DNA from: Streptomyces niger
GTDB taxonomy: Bacteria > Actinomycetota > Actinomycetes > Streptomycetales > Streptomycetaceae
NCBI RefSeq assembly: GCF_000718305.1
Contig: NZ_JOFQ01000010.1
Location: 124,001 to 188,000, forward strand
Reading direction: 5' to 3'
DNA length: 64,000 bases
The position numbers and the translations under genes are program-made. This document shows, piece by piece, positions 7,543-16,693 of this stretch (within the stretch, counting starts at the first letter, position 1; each line of letters begins with the position of its first letter). The notes below the pieces were generated by a model. The model worked only from the letters and a program-made list of their open reading frames with translations, was not told where the DNA came from and did no database searches.

Positions 7543-8940
7543 TCAGCCCTTGGCGCCGTACCAGACCGTGGTGATGTTGCAGAACTCCCGGATGCCGTGG
7601 TCGCCCAGCTCCCGGCCGTACCCGGAGCGCTTGGCGCCGCCGAAGGGCATGCCCGGGTGCGAGGCGGTCATCCCGTTGAAGAAGATGCCGCCCGCCTGGA
7701 TGTCCCGCACCAGCCGGTCCTGTTCGGCCGCGTCCTCGGTCCAGGCGTTGGAACTGAGGCCGAAGGACGTGTCGTTGGCGAGGGTGATCGCCTCGTCCAG
7801 GTCGGCGACGCGGAAGAGCGTGGCGACCGGCCCGAACGCCTCCTCGTAGTAGATCTTCATGTCCTTGGTGACGTCGGCGAGCACCGTCGGCCGGTAGAAC
7901 CAGCCCTGGTCCATGCCCTCGGGCCGGCCGCCGCCGCACAGCACCGTGGCGCCGTGCATCGTGGCGTCGTCGACCAGCTGCTCCAGGTCGGCGCGGCCCT
8001 GCTCGCTGGAGAGCGGGCCCACGTCGGTCCCGTCCGCCATCGGGTCGCCGACCCGCAGCGCGTTCATCTTCTCGGTGAAGAGGGCGGCGAACCGGTCGTA
8101 GACGTCGGTGTGGACGATGAAGCGCTTGGCGGCGATGCAGGACTGGCCGTTGTTCTGCACCCGGGCGGTGACGGCGGTGGCCGCCGCCTTCTCCAGGTCG
8201 GCCGAGGGCAGCACGAGGTACGGGTCGCTGCCGCCCAGTTCGAGCACCGTCTTCTTGATCTCGTCACCGGCGATGGCGGCGACGGACTGCCCCGCGGGCT
8301 CGCTGCCGGTCAGCGTCGCGGCGGCCACCCGGGGGTCGCGCAGGATCATCTCGACCGAGCCGGACCCGATCAGCAGCGTCTGGAAGGCGCCCTCGGGGAA
8401 GCCTGCGCGGCGGAAGAGGTCCTCGATGTACAGGGCCGTCTGCGGGACGTTCGAGGCGTGCTTGAGCAGGCCGACGTTGCCCGCCATCAGCGCGGGCGCG
8501 GCGAAGCGGATCACCTGCCAGAGCGGGAAGTTCCACGGCATCACCGCGAGCACCGGGCCCAGCGGGCGGTAGCGCACGTAGGCGCGGGCCCCGCCGGAGT
8601 CCTTGATGTCGACGGCCCGCGGGTGCTCGTCGGCGAGCAGCGCCTCGGCGTGGTCGGCGTACCAGCGCATGGTCTTCACGCACTTGGCGGCCTCCGCGCG
8701 GGCCTGCGCCAGCGGCTTGCCCATCTCGGTGGTCATGGTGCGGGCGATGTCGTCGGCGTCGGCCTCCAGCAGGTCGGCCGCCTTGCGCAGCAGGGTGGCG
8801 CGCCGGTCGAAGCCGGTGGTGCGGTACTCCTGCCAGGCCTGGTCCGCGCGGACCAGTCGGTCCTCGATCTCGCCTTCGTTGAGCGCGTCGAACGTCTTGA
8901 GGGTCTCGCCGGTGGCCGGATTCACCGTGGCGATGGCCAT
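7543..8940 (-). CDS. NAD(P)-dependent aldehyde dehydrogenase, succinate-semialdehyde type
   Basis: A 465-residue ALDH. It has the PWNFPLWQVIRFAAPALMAGN cofactor/anchor segment, LTGSEPAGQSVAAIAG (Rossmann loop), ELGGSDPYLVL carrying the general-base Glu, and NNGQSCIAAKRFIVH carrying the catalytic Cys. EEAFGPVATL and PFGGAKRSGYGRELG close the protein. Sequence style and length fit the GabD/succinate-semialdehyde group. The ATG at 8940 is preferred: GGAGAGG lies 9 nt before it, while the GTG at 8949 touches that ribosome site. A 17-bp direct repeat sits just upstream, and a small proline-rich gene ends there on the same strand. Confidence 0.92.
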   Translation of the reverse strand: MAIATVNPATGETLKTFDALNEGEIEDRLVRADQAWQEYRTTGFDRRATLLRKAADLLEADADDIARTMTTEMGKPLAQARAEAAKCVKTMRWYADHAEALLADEHPRAVDIKDSGGARAYVRYRPLGPVLAVMPWNFPLWQVIRFAAPALMAGNVGLLKHASNVPQTALYIEDLFRRAGFPEGAFQTLLIGSGSVEMILRDPRVAAATLTGSEPAGQSVAAIAGDEIKKTVLELGGSDPYLVLPSADLEKAAATAVTARVQNNGQSCIAAKRFIVHTDVYDRFAALFTEKMNALRVGDPMADGTDVGPLSSEQGRADLEQLVDDATMHGATVLCGGGRPEGMDQGWFYRPTVLADVTKDMKIYYEEAFGPVATLFRVADLDEAITLANDTSFGLSSNAWTEDAAEQDRLVRDIQAGGIFFNGMTASHPGMPFGGAKRSGYGRELGDHGIREFCNITTVWYGAKG

Positions 8941-8952
8941 GGGAAGCACCTC

Positions 8953-8989
8953 TCCTTCTGGTGGTGCGGGAGTCCTTCTGGTGGTGCGG
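8953..8989. repeat. Two tandem copies of a 17-bp element, period 20
   Basis: TCCTTCTGGTGGTGCGG occurs at 8953-8969 and again at 8973-8989. It lies in the leader of the aldehyde dehydrogenase gene, between it and the proline-rich gene, and the downstream copy overlaps the ribosome-binding region. On the minus strand it reads CCGCACCACCAGAAGGA, so each copy carries an AAGGA Shine-Dalgarno-like core. It looks like a local duplication of the ribosome site. Confidence 0.6.
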
Positions 8990-8993
8990 ACGG

Positions 8994-9200
8994 TCAGCCC
9001 AGCGGGCTGGGCTGCGGCGACGGTTCCGGTACCGGGTCCGGGCTCGGGCCGGGCGGGCGCGGGACCGGGGACGGTTCCGGGGTGGGCGGTACGGGGTCGG
9101 GCGGGCCCGGCACGGGGTCCGGGACCGGTCCCGGGCCGGGGTTGGGCGGTGTCGGGCCGCCGGGGTCGTGAGCGCGCGCGGGGTGCGGCTGCCGTTCCAC
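8994..9200 (-). CDS. Small proline-rich protein (68 aa)
   Basis: A GTG-started frame of 68 codons with a strong AGGAGG 6 nt before the start. Thirty-one of 68 residues are proline, mostly in Pro-X or X-Pro alternation (PGPGPVPDPV, PEPSPVPRPP, GPSPDPVPEP) with acidic and Ser/Thr fillers. After a short basic head (VERQPHPARAH) the whole protein is one disordered or polyproline-II tract. There is no signal peptide or membrane segment. It lies 50 nt upstream of the aldehyde dehydrogenase in the same orientation. I do not recognise a family. The good ribosome site and clean stop argue for a real gene; biased composition can also come from GC skew. Confidence 0.55.
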   Translation of the reverse strand: MERQPHPARAHDPGGPTPPNPGPGPVPDPVPGPPDPVPPTPEPSPVPRPPGPSPDPVPEPSPQPSPLG

Positions 9201-9365
9201 GGAAGACCTCCTGGATCTCACGGTGTGGTGCGTGCCGCGGGCGGTCCGCCCGCGGCGGTGGTTCTTCCCTATGGCCCCCGTACCCGAGTCTGGCCCGGCT
9301 ATCGCTCCGGCGCGCGGCGGAATCCGAGGGGCGCGGGCCGAGCGGTTCCCCCCTACAGTGCCGTC

Positions 9366-10109
9366 ATGAAGCCTTCGTTGCAGGCACTGGCGGCCGGTGC
9401 GGCCGCGCTCGCGCTGGCCGGCACGGCCGGCTCCGGCCCGGCCGCGGCAGCGCCCGGGCACCCGACGGCGGACCGGTCGGGCGCGCCGCTGCCCGCCCGG
9501 ATGGCGGACACCGGCGGCGGCAGTCAGCTGATCACGGCCGAGGCACCGCGGACGGCTGCCACCCACGGGCGGCTGATCTGGTGGGGGAAGCGGCACGGCC
9601 ACTGGCGGCAGGCGGGCTCGGCGCCCGCCCGATTCGGCGCGAAGGGCCTGGCCGAGGGCAGTTCCCGCAAGCAGAGCACGAACACCACGCCGACCGGCCT
9701 GTACGACCTGCCGTTCGGCTTCGGGATCGGCGCGGCCCCGGCCGGTACGGAGGTCTCCTACCGCCGGGTGCACGGCAACTCCTGGTGGTGCGAGGACAAC
9801 GCCTCGGCCGCGTACAACCGCTGGGCCGAGCCGCTGCCCGCCGACTGCGCGGCCAAGGAGTCGGAGCGGCTGGCCGACTATCCGACGCAGTACGACCGGG
9901 CGCTGGTCATCGGCTTCAACTACGACAAGCCGGTGCGCGGCCGCGGCGCCGGGATCTTCCTGCACGTCAACGGCAAGGGCGCGACGGCGGGCTGCGTCTC
10001 GGTACCGGCGGGCGCGATGGCCCGCGTCCTGGCCTGGGCGGACCCGGACAAGCGGCCGCACATCGCGATCGGGACGAAGTCCGGGGACACGGCGATCACC
10101 CGGTACTGA
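9366..10109 (+). CDS. Secreted L,D-transpeptidase-like (YkuD) protein
   Basis: A 247-residue exported protein with a classical signal peptide (KPSLQALAAGAAALALAGTAG, cleavage near AAAAPG). The C-terminal half holds the YkuD-type catalytic stretch FLHVNGKGATAGCVSVP, with the His and Cys of the HxxG...GC pattern. SYRRVHGNSWWCEDNASAAYNRWAEPL precedes it. Proteins with this layout are annotated as L,D-transpeptidase catalytic-domain proteins; in them the Cys attacks a peptidoglycan stem peptide. No peptidoglycan-binding or Ig-like domain is present, so it is a minimal version and activity is not assured. Confidence 0.85.
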   Translation: MKPSLQALAAGAAALALAGTAGSGPAAAAPGHPTADRSGAPLPARMADTGGGSQLITAEAPRTAATHGRLIWWGKRHGHWRQAGSAPARFGAKGLAEGSSRKQSTNTTPTGLYDLPFGFGIGAAPAGTEVSYRRVHGNSWWCEDNASAAYNRWAEPLPADCAAKESERLADYPTQYDRALVIGFNYDKPVRGRGAGIFLHVNGKGATAGCVSVPAGAMARVLAWADPDKRPHIAIGTKSGDTAITRY

Positions 10110-10134
10110 GTGGTACCGAGAGCCCGGCCGCGCG

Positions 10135-11424
10135 TCAGGGCTGCGGGTCCCGGGCGTCGTAGCGGGCGAAGGCGGGGCGGCCCAGGCCGAGGAGCGTCAC
10201 CACCAGGAGGCAGGCCAGGCCGCCGCCGACCACGGCGACGGCCGGGGTGGCGAGGTCGGCGGCGGAGCCGGCGAGGAAGTCGCCGAGCCGCGGCCCGCCC
10301 GCGACCACCACGATGAAGACGCCCTGGAGCCGGCCGCGCATCCGGTCGGGGGTGGCGGCCTGCAGCATCGTGGAGCGGAAGACCATCGAGACGGTGTCGG
10401 CGCACCCCGCGACCGCGAGGAAGACCAGGCCGAGCCAGAGGTTGCGGGTGAGGCCGAAGACGGCGACGGCCGCGCCCCAGGCGGCGACGGCGAGCAGGAT
10501 CGCCAGGCCGTGCCGCCGGATGACGCCGAGCCAGCCGGAGAACAGCCCGCCCAGGACGGCGCCGACGGCGGGCGCGGCGACCAGCAGGCCGACGGTCTTG
10601 GCGTCGCCGCCGAACCAGAGCGCGGCGACGGCCGGGAAGAGGGCGCGCGGCTGGGCCAGCACCATCGCGGCCAGGTCGGCGAAGAAGGTCATCCGCAGGT
10701 TGGGGCGGGTGGCGAGGAAGCGCAGGCCGTCCAGGACGGAGGCGCGCTCGGGCCGGGCGCCGTCCGGGCCCGCCTCGTGCTCGGGGCGCATCGAGGGCAG
10801 TCGCCACATGGCGTACAGGGACGCGGTGAAGGCGACGACGTCGATGAGGTAGGCGGCCTGGTAGCCCCACCAGCCGACGATGAGGCCGCCCAGCATCGGG
10901 CCGCCCATCAGGCCGAGGTTGCTGGTGAGGGAGTTGAGCGCGTTGGCGGCCGGCAGCTGCTCGGTGGGCAGCAGGCGGGGGATCATCGAGGAGCGGGCCG
11001 GCGAGTTCATCGCGAAGCAGACGGCCTGGAGGGCGACGACGGCGTAGAGCAGGCCGACCTGGCGTACGTGCAGCAGCGCGGCGACGGCCAGTACGACGGA
11101 CATGGTCGTGGCGCCGAGGGCGCTGAACAGGCCCAGGGTGCGGCGGTCGACGGTGTCGGCGATGGCGCCGCCGTACAGGCCGAAGACGACCAGCGGGACG
11201 AGGGAGCAGAGGCCGACCAGCCCGACGGAGAACGTCGAGTGGGTGATGTCGTAGACCTGGAGCGAGACCGCGAGCGCGGTCATCTGCTGCCCCACCCAGG
11301 AGACGGTGTTGCCCGTCCACAGCCGGCGGTAGTGGACGGAGGTACGCAGCGGGGTGAGGTCGGCGAATATGCGCGAACGCACGCCGGTGGGAGCGGTCTC
11401 AGTGGGCACGCGGCAGTAAAGCAC
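10135..11424 (-). CDS. MFS transporter, EntS-like (MFS_3) exporter
   Basis: A 429-residue permease with about 12 membrane helices. It contains LWTGNTVSWVGQQMTALAVSLQVYDIT near the N-terminus, the GLYGGAIADTVDRRTL loop (the MFS motif-A position) and NSPARSSMIPRLLPTEQLPAANALNSL, which is characteristic of the enterobactin-exporter-like group. Drug or siderophore efflux is the usual role; no substrate can be named. The start is uncertain between ATG 11424 and the GTG five codons later. A short inverted repeat (TACA-TGC-TGTA, 11467-11477) lies in the 103-bp upstream gap. Confidence 0.9.
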   Translation of the reverse strand: MLYCRVPTETAPTGVRSRIFADLTPLRTSVHYRRLWTGNTVSWVGQQMTALAVSLQVYDITHSTFSVGLVGLCSLVPLVVFGLYGGAIADTVDRRTLGLFSALGATTMSVVLAVAALLHVRQVGLLYAVVALQAVCFAMNSPARSSMIPRLLPTEQLPAANALNSLTSNLGLMGGPMLGGLIVGWWGYQAAYLIDVVAFTASLYAMWRLPSMRPEHEAGPDGARPERASVLDGLRFLATRPNLRMTFFADLAAMVLAQPRALFPAVAALWFGGDAKTVGLLVAAPAVGAVLGGLFSGWLGVIRRHGLAILLAVAAWGAAVAVFGLTRNLWLGLVFLAVAGCADTVSMVFRSTMLQAATPDRMRGRLQGVFIVVVAGGPRLGDFLAGSAADLATPAVAVVGGGLACLLVVTLLGLGRPAFARYDARDPQP

Positions 11425-11527
11425 GCGACGCGTCGGATGTATGTGGCGGGGGCCACCTTCACGCCTTACATGCTGTAGACGGCAGCCATATGTCCGGAAG
11501 CCCGTGGATCGGCCCGCGTCCCCGGCG

Positions 11528-13615
11528 TCACGGGCACAGGAACTCGCACCACACGCTCTTGCCGTTGCCGCGCGGGGTCACGCCCCAGACGTCCGCCAGC
11601 CGGTCGACCAGCAGCAGGCCGCGCCCGTGCACGCGGCTGTCGGCCGGTTCCTCGCGGTGCGGCAGCACGCTGGAGCGGTCGGCGACCTCCAGGCGGAGCC
11701 GTCGCTCCCCGTTCCTGGGCAGCGCGAGGGACACCTGGGCCGCCCCGTCGGTGTGCAGCAGCGCGTTGGTGATCAGCTCGTCGGCGACCAGCTCGATCTC
11801 CTCGGCGCGCTCGTGCGCACCCCAGGCCCGGACCGCCTCCCGGATCGCTCGCCGGGCCCCGGCGAGCCCTCCGGCGTCCCCGGGCACGACGTGCCGGCGG
11901 ACCGTGCCGTGGTGGTCGGGCGGGGTCGTGCCGCTGCGCCGGAGCAGCAGCAGCGCCATGTCGTCCTCGCCGTCACCGCTGAGGGAGAGCGTGCACAGCA
12001 GGTCGGCGAGTTGCTGGACGTCCTGCGGCCCGGTGCGCACCGCCCGGGCCAGCCGGGCCATCCCGTCGTCCAGGTCATGCCCCGGCCGCTCGACCAGGCC
12101 GTCCGTGCACAGCACCAGCGTCTCCCCGGGCGCGAGGCGCACCGTGGTGACGGGGTAGTCCAGTTGGCCGAACTCGGCGGACAGGCCGAGCGGCAGCCCG
12201 CCGACCACGGGCAGCCGGCGGCAGATGCCCTCGGCGTGCCGGACCAGCGGATCGACGTGGCCGGCCCGGACGACCTGCAGCGCGCCGGTGGTCAGGTCGA
12301 TGTCGGCGTAGGTGCAGGTGGCGAAGCGTTCGGGATCCAGTTCGTGCAGGAAGGCGGAGGCCCGGGCCATGACGGTGGCGGGCGGGTGGCCCTCGGCGGC
12401 GTACGCGCGCAGGACGATGCGCAGCTGCCCCATGAGGGTGGCGGCCCGGGTGTCGTGGCCCTGGACGTCGCCGATGACGACGGCGACCCGGCCGCCACCG
12501 GAAGGGGGTCCGCCGGGCAGCTGGATGACGTCGTACCAGTCGCCGCCGATGTCCTGGCCCAGCCGCGCCGCGCGGTAGCGCACCGCGATGCGGGCGCCGG
12601 GGACGCCGGGGATGCGGCGCGGCAGCATGGCGTGCTGGAGCGCCTCGGCGAGGTCGTGCTCCTGGTCGAAGAGCATCGCGCGGGCCAGGCTCTGCGCGAT
12701 GCTGCTGCCGAGCGCCACGAGGATGCTGCGCTCGTGCGTGCTGAACTCGCACTCCTCCCGGTAGAAGAGGCCGATGACGCCGATGGGGCGGGCCTGCGCG
12801 ATCAGCGGGAGGTAGGCGGCCGAGCCGATGTTCAGGGGTTGGACGTGCGGCCAGAGCCGCGGGTAGCAGGAGGCGAACTCCGCGCGGGAGCGGACGAAGC
12901 GCGGCCTGAGGGTGCGCACGACCTCGCTCATCGGGAACTCGTCCGCCACTCGGGTGAACCGGTGTTCCGGGACGAAGCTGCCGGCCTGCCCCTCGGAGAC
13001 GAGCTGGATGCGGCCGGCCTCCACCAGCCCCAGGATGACGTTCTCCACGCCGAGCCGGCTCAGCCCCTGGGCGTCCCCGAGGACGGCGACGACGTCGCGG
13101 ACGCTCCGGGCGTGCGCGAGGGCCGCGGTGGTGCGCTCCACGACGGAGGTGTGCCCGCGGCGGCGATCGCCCGCGGTCGCCGGGCCGGCGGTACGGGAGA
13201 GCTGCAGTTCCTGGCGGGCGTCGCGGACGATGCCGACGATGCGGTGCGGCCGGCCGCTGTCGTCCCGGTAGATCGTGCCGTGGGTGTGGATCCAGAGCAG
13301 CGTGCCGTCGTGGTGCCGGACGCGGAAGTAGGCGCCGTAGGACTCGCTGCCGTCCTTGATGGCCTGGGCGACCAGGGAGTCCAGCCGGGCGGCCTCGGCG
13401 GGCGGGACCCGGTGGGAGAGGGAGGCGGGGCGGCCGTCGTACTCGTCGGGGCCCACGTCGAAGATCCGCAGCGCGGCGGCGTCCATGTGCAGCCGGCCGC
13501 GCTCCAGGTCCCAGTCGAAGCCCCCCATGCCGTTGAGCGCCAGAATCAGGTGCGGCGGGGCGGGCCACTCCTCCGGCGGCGACATGGCAGAGGACTGCGC
13601 GCCCGGTTCGGCCAT
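11528..13615 (-). CDS. PAS-GAF-SpoIIE (PP2C) phosphatase with C-terminal ATPase, second paralogue
   Basis: A 695-residue protein from the preferred ATG at 13615 (GGGAAAG 7 nt upstream); the frame stays open to 13702. The order matches the gene at 5383-7524: PAS (LALNGMGGFDWDLERGRL onward), GAF, PP2C with GQDIGGDWYDVI, VIGDVQGHDT and GEDDMALLLLR, then an ATPase domain with VADELITNALLHTDG and HGRGLLLVDRLADVWG. The matching LALNxMGxFDWxLE opening and near-identical PP2C blocks show duplication from one ancestor. The GAF domains differ much more, so the two probably read different inputs. It is divergent from the XRE-TetR gene. Confidence 0.93.
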   Translation of the reverse strand: MAEPGAQSSAMSPPEEWPAPPHLILALNGMGGFDWDLERGRLHMDAAALRIFDVGPDEYDGRPASLSHRVPPAEAARLDSLVAQAIKDGSESYGAYFRVRHHDGTLLWIHTHGTIYRDDSGRPHRIVGIVRDARQELQLSRTAGPATAGDRRRGHTSVVERTTAALAHARSVRDVVAVLGDAQGLSRLGVENVILGLVEAGRIQLVSEGQAGSFVPEHRFTRVADEFPMSEVVRTLRPRFVRSRAEFASCYPRLWPHVQPLNIGSAAYLPLIAQARPIGVIGLFYREECEFSTHERSILVALGSSIAQSLARAMLFDQEHDLAEALQHAMLPRRIPGVPGARIAVRYRAARLGQDIGGDWYDVIQLPGGPPSGGGRVAVVIGDVQGHDTRAATLMGQLRIVLRAYAAEGHPPATVMARASAFLHELDPERFATCTYADIDLTTGALQVVRAGHVDPLVRHAEGICRRLPVVGGLPLGLSAEFGQLDYPVTTVRLAPGETLVLCTDGLVERPGHDLDDGMARLARAVRTGPQDVQQLADLLCTLSLSGDGEDDMALLLLRRSGTTPPDHHGTVRRHVVPGDAGGLAGARRAIREAVRAWGAHERAEEIELVADELITNALLHTDGAAQVSLALPRNGERRLRLEVADRSSVLPHREEPADSRVHGRGLLLVDRLADVWGVTPRGNGKSVWCEFLCP

Positions 13616-13689
13616 GTCGTCACTTTCCCACATCTCCCACCCGTACGGGATGTCCGCACACCGGGCCGGCCCCACCGGGCGAGTCGCAT

Positions 13690-13709
13690 CTGACTTTCTC
13701 ATCAGTCAG
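13690..13709. promoter_or_regulatory. CTGACT-N8-AGTCAG inverted repeat in a divergent promoter region
   Basis: Six-bp perfect arms around TTCTCATC lie between the second phosphatase gene and the XRE-TetR gene. The spacing suits a dimeric repressor. It may serve autoregulation of the XRE-TetR gene or control of the phosphatase. Confidence 0.35.
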
Positions 13710-13811
13710 GCCTCATCACGAGCCGTTTATCCGTTCCTGTCCAGGGTTTCCCCGGGAAATCGACGCGGTATGCGTTGCGGTGATCTCATCACCCTGCTAC
13801 GGTCCCGGACC

Positions 13812-14675
13812 ATGCAGGAAGACCCCGGCACCCGGCTCGCCGACGAGAGCGGCGATCTCACGGACCGCGTCAAGAAGGTGATCGACGGCATCGGCTGCAG
13901 CCGCCGTGAGTTCGCCCGGCGCATCGTGATGGACCCCTCGAAGCTCTCCCGCTCCCTCGGCGGGACCCGCCGCTTCACCATCGCCGAGATCGTCCGCATC
14001 GCCGAGATCGGCGGGGTGGACACCGGCTGGCTGCTGGGCTCCCGGGCCGTGACCGCGGCACCGGACGACGCGTCGGCACCCACCGCACTGCCCGAGGGCG
14101 GCCGGCCGCTGCAGATCGTCCGCGAGACGGTGCGGCTGATCGCCGAGCACGGCTTCCACTCCGTACGGGTCGCCGACATCGCCGCGGCCTGCGGGACGAG
14201 CACGGCCGCGATCCACTACCACTTCCCCGGCCGGGACGACCTCCTGGAGGCCGCCGTCCGCTGGTGCATGGACGAGGACACCGCGCGCCGCGCGCAGGGC
14301 CTGGCCGGCGCCACCGACGCGCGCGAGGAGATGCTGCACCTCATCGCGCTGCAGACCCCCCGCACGGAACAGCAGCGCCGGCAGTGGCTGGTCTGGCTGG
14401 ACATGTGGGCGCAGGCGGCCCGCTCCACCGAGGTCGGCCGGCTGCACGACCACTACTACCGGCAGTGGCGGAACACCGTCGCCGACGTCGTGCGACGCGG
14501 CGTCGAGCAGGGCGTCTTCCGCCCCGTCGACGTGGAGTTCACCGCACTGCGGCTGACCGCGCTGATCGACGGCCTGGCCACCCAGGTGCTGGCCACCGCC
14601 CCCGGCAGCACCACCCCGGACAGCATGCACGCCGCGCTGACCGCCTTCGTCGAGGACGAGCTGACCGCGCCGTAA
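13812..14675 (+). CDS. Fused XRE-TetR transcriptional regulator
   Basis: A 287-residue protein with two DNA-binding domains. An N-terminal Cro/C1-type HTH (about residues 10-75) includes [21 protein letters not shown]. After a linker rich in Ala and Pro comes a TetR N-terminal domain (about 95-145, [35 protein letters not shown]) and an all-helical TetR ligand domain to the C-terminus. The ATG at 13812 is the first reasonable start before the XRE fold. It sits just upstream of the carnitine genes in the same direction, which suggests it regulates them. The tandem HTH arrangement is uncommon among TetR proteins. Confidence 0.88.
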   Translation: MQEDPGTRLADESGDLTDRVKKVIDGIGCSRREFARRIVMDPSKLSRSLGGTRRFTIAEIVRIAEIGGVDTGWLLGSRAVTAAPDDASAPTALPEGGRPLQIVRETVRLIAEHGFHSVRVADIAAACGTSTAAIHYHFPGRDDLLEAAVRWCMDEDTARRAQGLAGATDAREEMLHLIALQTPRTEQQRRQWLVWLDMWAQAARSTEVGRLHDHYYRQWRNTVADVVRRGVEQGVFRPVDVEFTALRLTALIDGLATQVLATAPGSTTPDSMHAALTAFVEDELTAP

Positions 14676-14710
14676 GGCGCCGTACCGGAGACCGTCCGGC
14701 CCCCCCCATC

Positions 14711-14747
14711 GTGCGCGGGCAGGCGTGGCCGACGCCTGCCCGCGCAC
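14711..14747. terminator. Strong hairpin after the XRE-TetR gene
   Basis: GTGCGCGGGCAGGCGT pairs perfectly with ACGCCTGCCCGCGCAC across a 5-nt loop. It stands 35 nt after the regulator stop. There is no U-run, which is usual for high-GC actinomycete terminators. It separates the regulator from the carnitine operon. Confidence 0.7.
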
Positions 14748-14763
14748 CCCCTCCCTTCCCCTG

Positions 14764-14786
14764 CCGTCACACCTGACGGTTCGTCA
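14764..14786. promoter_or_regulatory. Overlapping TGACG inverted repeats upstream of the carnitine operon
   Basis: CCGTCA-CACC-TGACGG (14764-14779) overlaps TGACG-GTT-CGTCA (14774-14786), giving three alternating half-sites just upstream of the BKACE start. This is a plausible operator for the XRE-TetR protein encoded upstream. The assignment is inferred from position and symmetry. Confidence 0.45.
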
Positions 14787-14814
14787 CCCACCCATCGCAG
14801 AAGGGAATCCCGTC

Positions 14815-15702
14815 ATGAACGACGAGGTCATCATCACCTGTGCGCTGACCGGCGCGGGCGACACCGTGCGCCGCTCCCCACACGTCCCCGTGACGCCCGA
14901 GCAGATCGCCAAGTCCGCCGTGGAGGCGGCGGAAGCGGGCGCCGCCGTGGTGCACATCCACGTCCGCGACCCCGAGACCGGCGACCCCTCGCGCGACCCG
15001 AAGCTGTACGCGGAGGTCGTCGAGCGCATCAAGGAGACCGGCACCGACGTCGTCATCAACCTCACCGCCGGCATGGGCGGCGACCTGGTGCTCGACCCCG
15101 ACCAGCCGCTGGAGAAGGGCGCGCAGCCCGGCACCGACCTGGTCGGCGGCCTGGACCGGCTCCCGCACGTCGAGGACCTGCTCCCCGACATCTGCACCCT
15201 GGACTGCGGCTCGCTGAACTTCGGCGACAACCTCTACATCTCCACCCCCGAGATGCTCCGCAAGGGCGCCAAGCGCATCCAGGAGCTGGGCGTCCGCCCC
15301 GAGCTGGAGATCTTCGACACCGGCCAGCTGTGGTTCGCCAAGCAGCTGCGCGCCGAGGGCCTGCTGGACGACCCGACCGTCTTCCAGCTGTGCATGGACA
15401 TCCCGTGGGGCGCCCCGGCCGACCCGGGCGTGCTCCAGTCGATGGTCAACATGCTGCCCGAGAACGCCCAGTGGGCGAGCTTCGCGCTCGGCCGCATGCA
15501 GATGCCGTGGGTCGCCCAGTCCATCCTGCTCGGCGGCAACGTCCGCGTCGGCCTGGAGGACAACCTGTACCTCTCCAAGGGCGTGAAGGCCACCAACGCC
15601 CAGCTCGTCGAGCGCGCCGTGACCATCACCGAGTCCCTCGGCGCCAAGGTCGCCACGCCCGACCGGGCCCGCGCCCGCATGGGCCTGAAGCCCCGCGCCT
15701 GA
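14815..15702 (+). CDS. Beta-keto acid cleavage enzyme (BKACE), probable dehydrocarnitine-cleaving
   Basis: A 295-residue BKACE/DUF849 TIM barrel. The metal ligands are visible: [18 protein letters not shown] carries the HxH pair and [16 protein letters not shown] the C-terminal Glu. NLTAGMGGD and [17 protein letters not shown] are other family blocks. BKACE enzymes condense a beta-keto acid with acetyl-CoA; the carnitine branch converts 3-dehydrocarnitine plus acetyl-CoA into betainyl-CoA and acetoacetate. Substrate assignment rests on the next two genes, which encode a carnitine-dehydrogenase-like enzyme and a thioesterase. The start is the ATG at 14815, with AGAAGGGAA upstream. Confidence 0.88.
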   Translation: MNDEVIITCALTGAGDTVRRSPHVPVTPEQIAKSAVEAAEAGAAVVHIHVRDPETGDPSRDPKLYAEVVERIKETGTDVVINLTAGMGGDLVLDPDQPLEKGAQPGTDLVGGLDRLPHVEDLLPDICTLDCGSLNFGDNLYISTPEMLRKGAKRIQELGVRPELEIFDTGQLWFAKQLRAEGLLDDPTVFQLCMDIPWGAPADPGVLQSMVNMLPENAQWASFALGRMQMPWVAQSILLGGNVRVGLEDNLYLSKGVKATNAQLVERAVTITESLGAKVATPDRARARMGLKPRA

Positions 15703-15730
15703 CGTACGTCCCACCACCTTGGAGCCCCGC

Positions 15731-16693
15731 ATGACCGCCACCCCTCCCCTCGCCCCCGAAGACGTACGCAAGGTCGCCTGCATCGGCGCCGGCGTGATCG
15801 GCGGCGGCTGGGTCGCCCACTTCCTCGCCCGCGGTTACGACGTGACCGCCTGGGACCCGGCCGACGACGCCGAGGAGAAGCTGCGCCGCCTGGTCTCCGC
15901 CGCCTGGCCTGCGCTGGAGCAGATGGGCCTCGCCGAGGGCGCCTCGCAGGACCGCCTCACCGTCGCGCCCACCCTCGCCGAGGCCGTCGCCGACGCCGAC
16001 TTCGTGCAGGAGAGCGCGCCGGAGAAGCTGGAGCTGAAGCGCTCGCTGCTGGCCGAGCTGACCGACGCCACCCGGGACGGCGTGATCATCGCCTCCTCCA
16101 CCTCCGGCTACCCGATGTCGGACATGCACTCCGACGGAGCCGACAACGGCCGCCTCGTCGTCGGCCACCCCTTCAACCCGCCGTACCTCATACCCCTCGT
16201 CGAGGTCGTCGGCGGCGAGAAGACCGACCGCGCGGCCGTGGAGTGGGCCTCCCGCTTCTACGACGTGGCGGGCAAGTCCGTGATCACCATGGACCGTGAG
16301 CTGCCCGGCTTCATCGCCAACCGCCTCCAGGAAGCCCTGTGGCGCGAGGCGCTGCACATGGTCGCCAACGGCGAGGCGAGCGTGCAGGACATCGACGACT
16401 CGATCACCGAAGGGCCGGGCCTGCGCTGGGCGTTCATGGGCCCGCTGCTGACCTTCGCGCTGGCCGGCGGCGAGGGCGGCATGGGCCACATGCTCGACCA
16501 CTTCGGCCCGTCCCTGAAGTCCCCGTGGACCCGCCTGGAGGCCCCCGAGCTGACGCGTGAGCTGCGGGACGCCATGGTCGAGGGCTGCGAGGCCGAAGCG
16601 GGCGAGCGGACGTACGCGGACCTGGTGGCCGAGCGTGACCAGGGCGTCATCAACGTACTGCGCGCCACCGGCCGGCTCGGCGGCGCCGAGTGA
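15731..16693 (+). CDS. L-carnitine dehydrogenase / 3-hydroxyacyl-CoA dehydrogenase family
   Basis: A 320-residue NAD-dependent enzyme. The Rossmann motif CIGAGVIGGGWVAHFLARGYDV is near the N-terminus, followed by VQESAPEKLELKRSLLAEL, ASSTSGYPMSDM, and GHPFNPPYLIPLVEVVGG carrying the catalytic His. ITEGPGLRWAFMGPLLTFALAGGEGGMGHMLDHFGP is characteristic of carnitine dehydrogenases rather than acyl-CoA enzymes. It would oxidise L-carnitine to 3-dehydrocarnitine, the substrate of the preceding BKACE. GGAG lies 6 nt before the chosen ATG. It overlaps the thioesterase start. Confidence 0.87.
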   Translation: MTATPPLAPEDVRKVACIGAGVIGGGWVAHFLARGYDVTAWDPADDAEEKLRRLVSAAWPALEQMGLAEGASQDRLTVAPTLAEAVADADFVQESAPEKLELKRSLLAELTDATRDGVIIASSTSGYPMSDMHSDGADNGRLVVGHPFNPPYLIPLVEVVGGEKTDRAAVEWASRFYDVAGKSVITMDRELPGFIANRLQEALWREALHMVANGEASVQDIDDSITEGPGLRWAFMGPLLTFALAGGEGGMGHMLDHFGPSLKSPWTRLEAPELTRELRDAMVEGCEAEAGERTYADLVAERDQGVINVLRATGRLGGAE

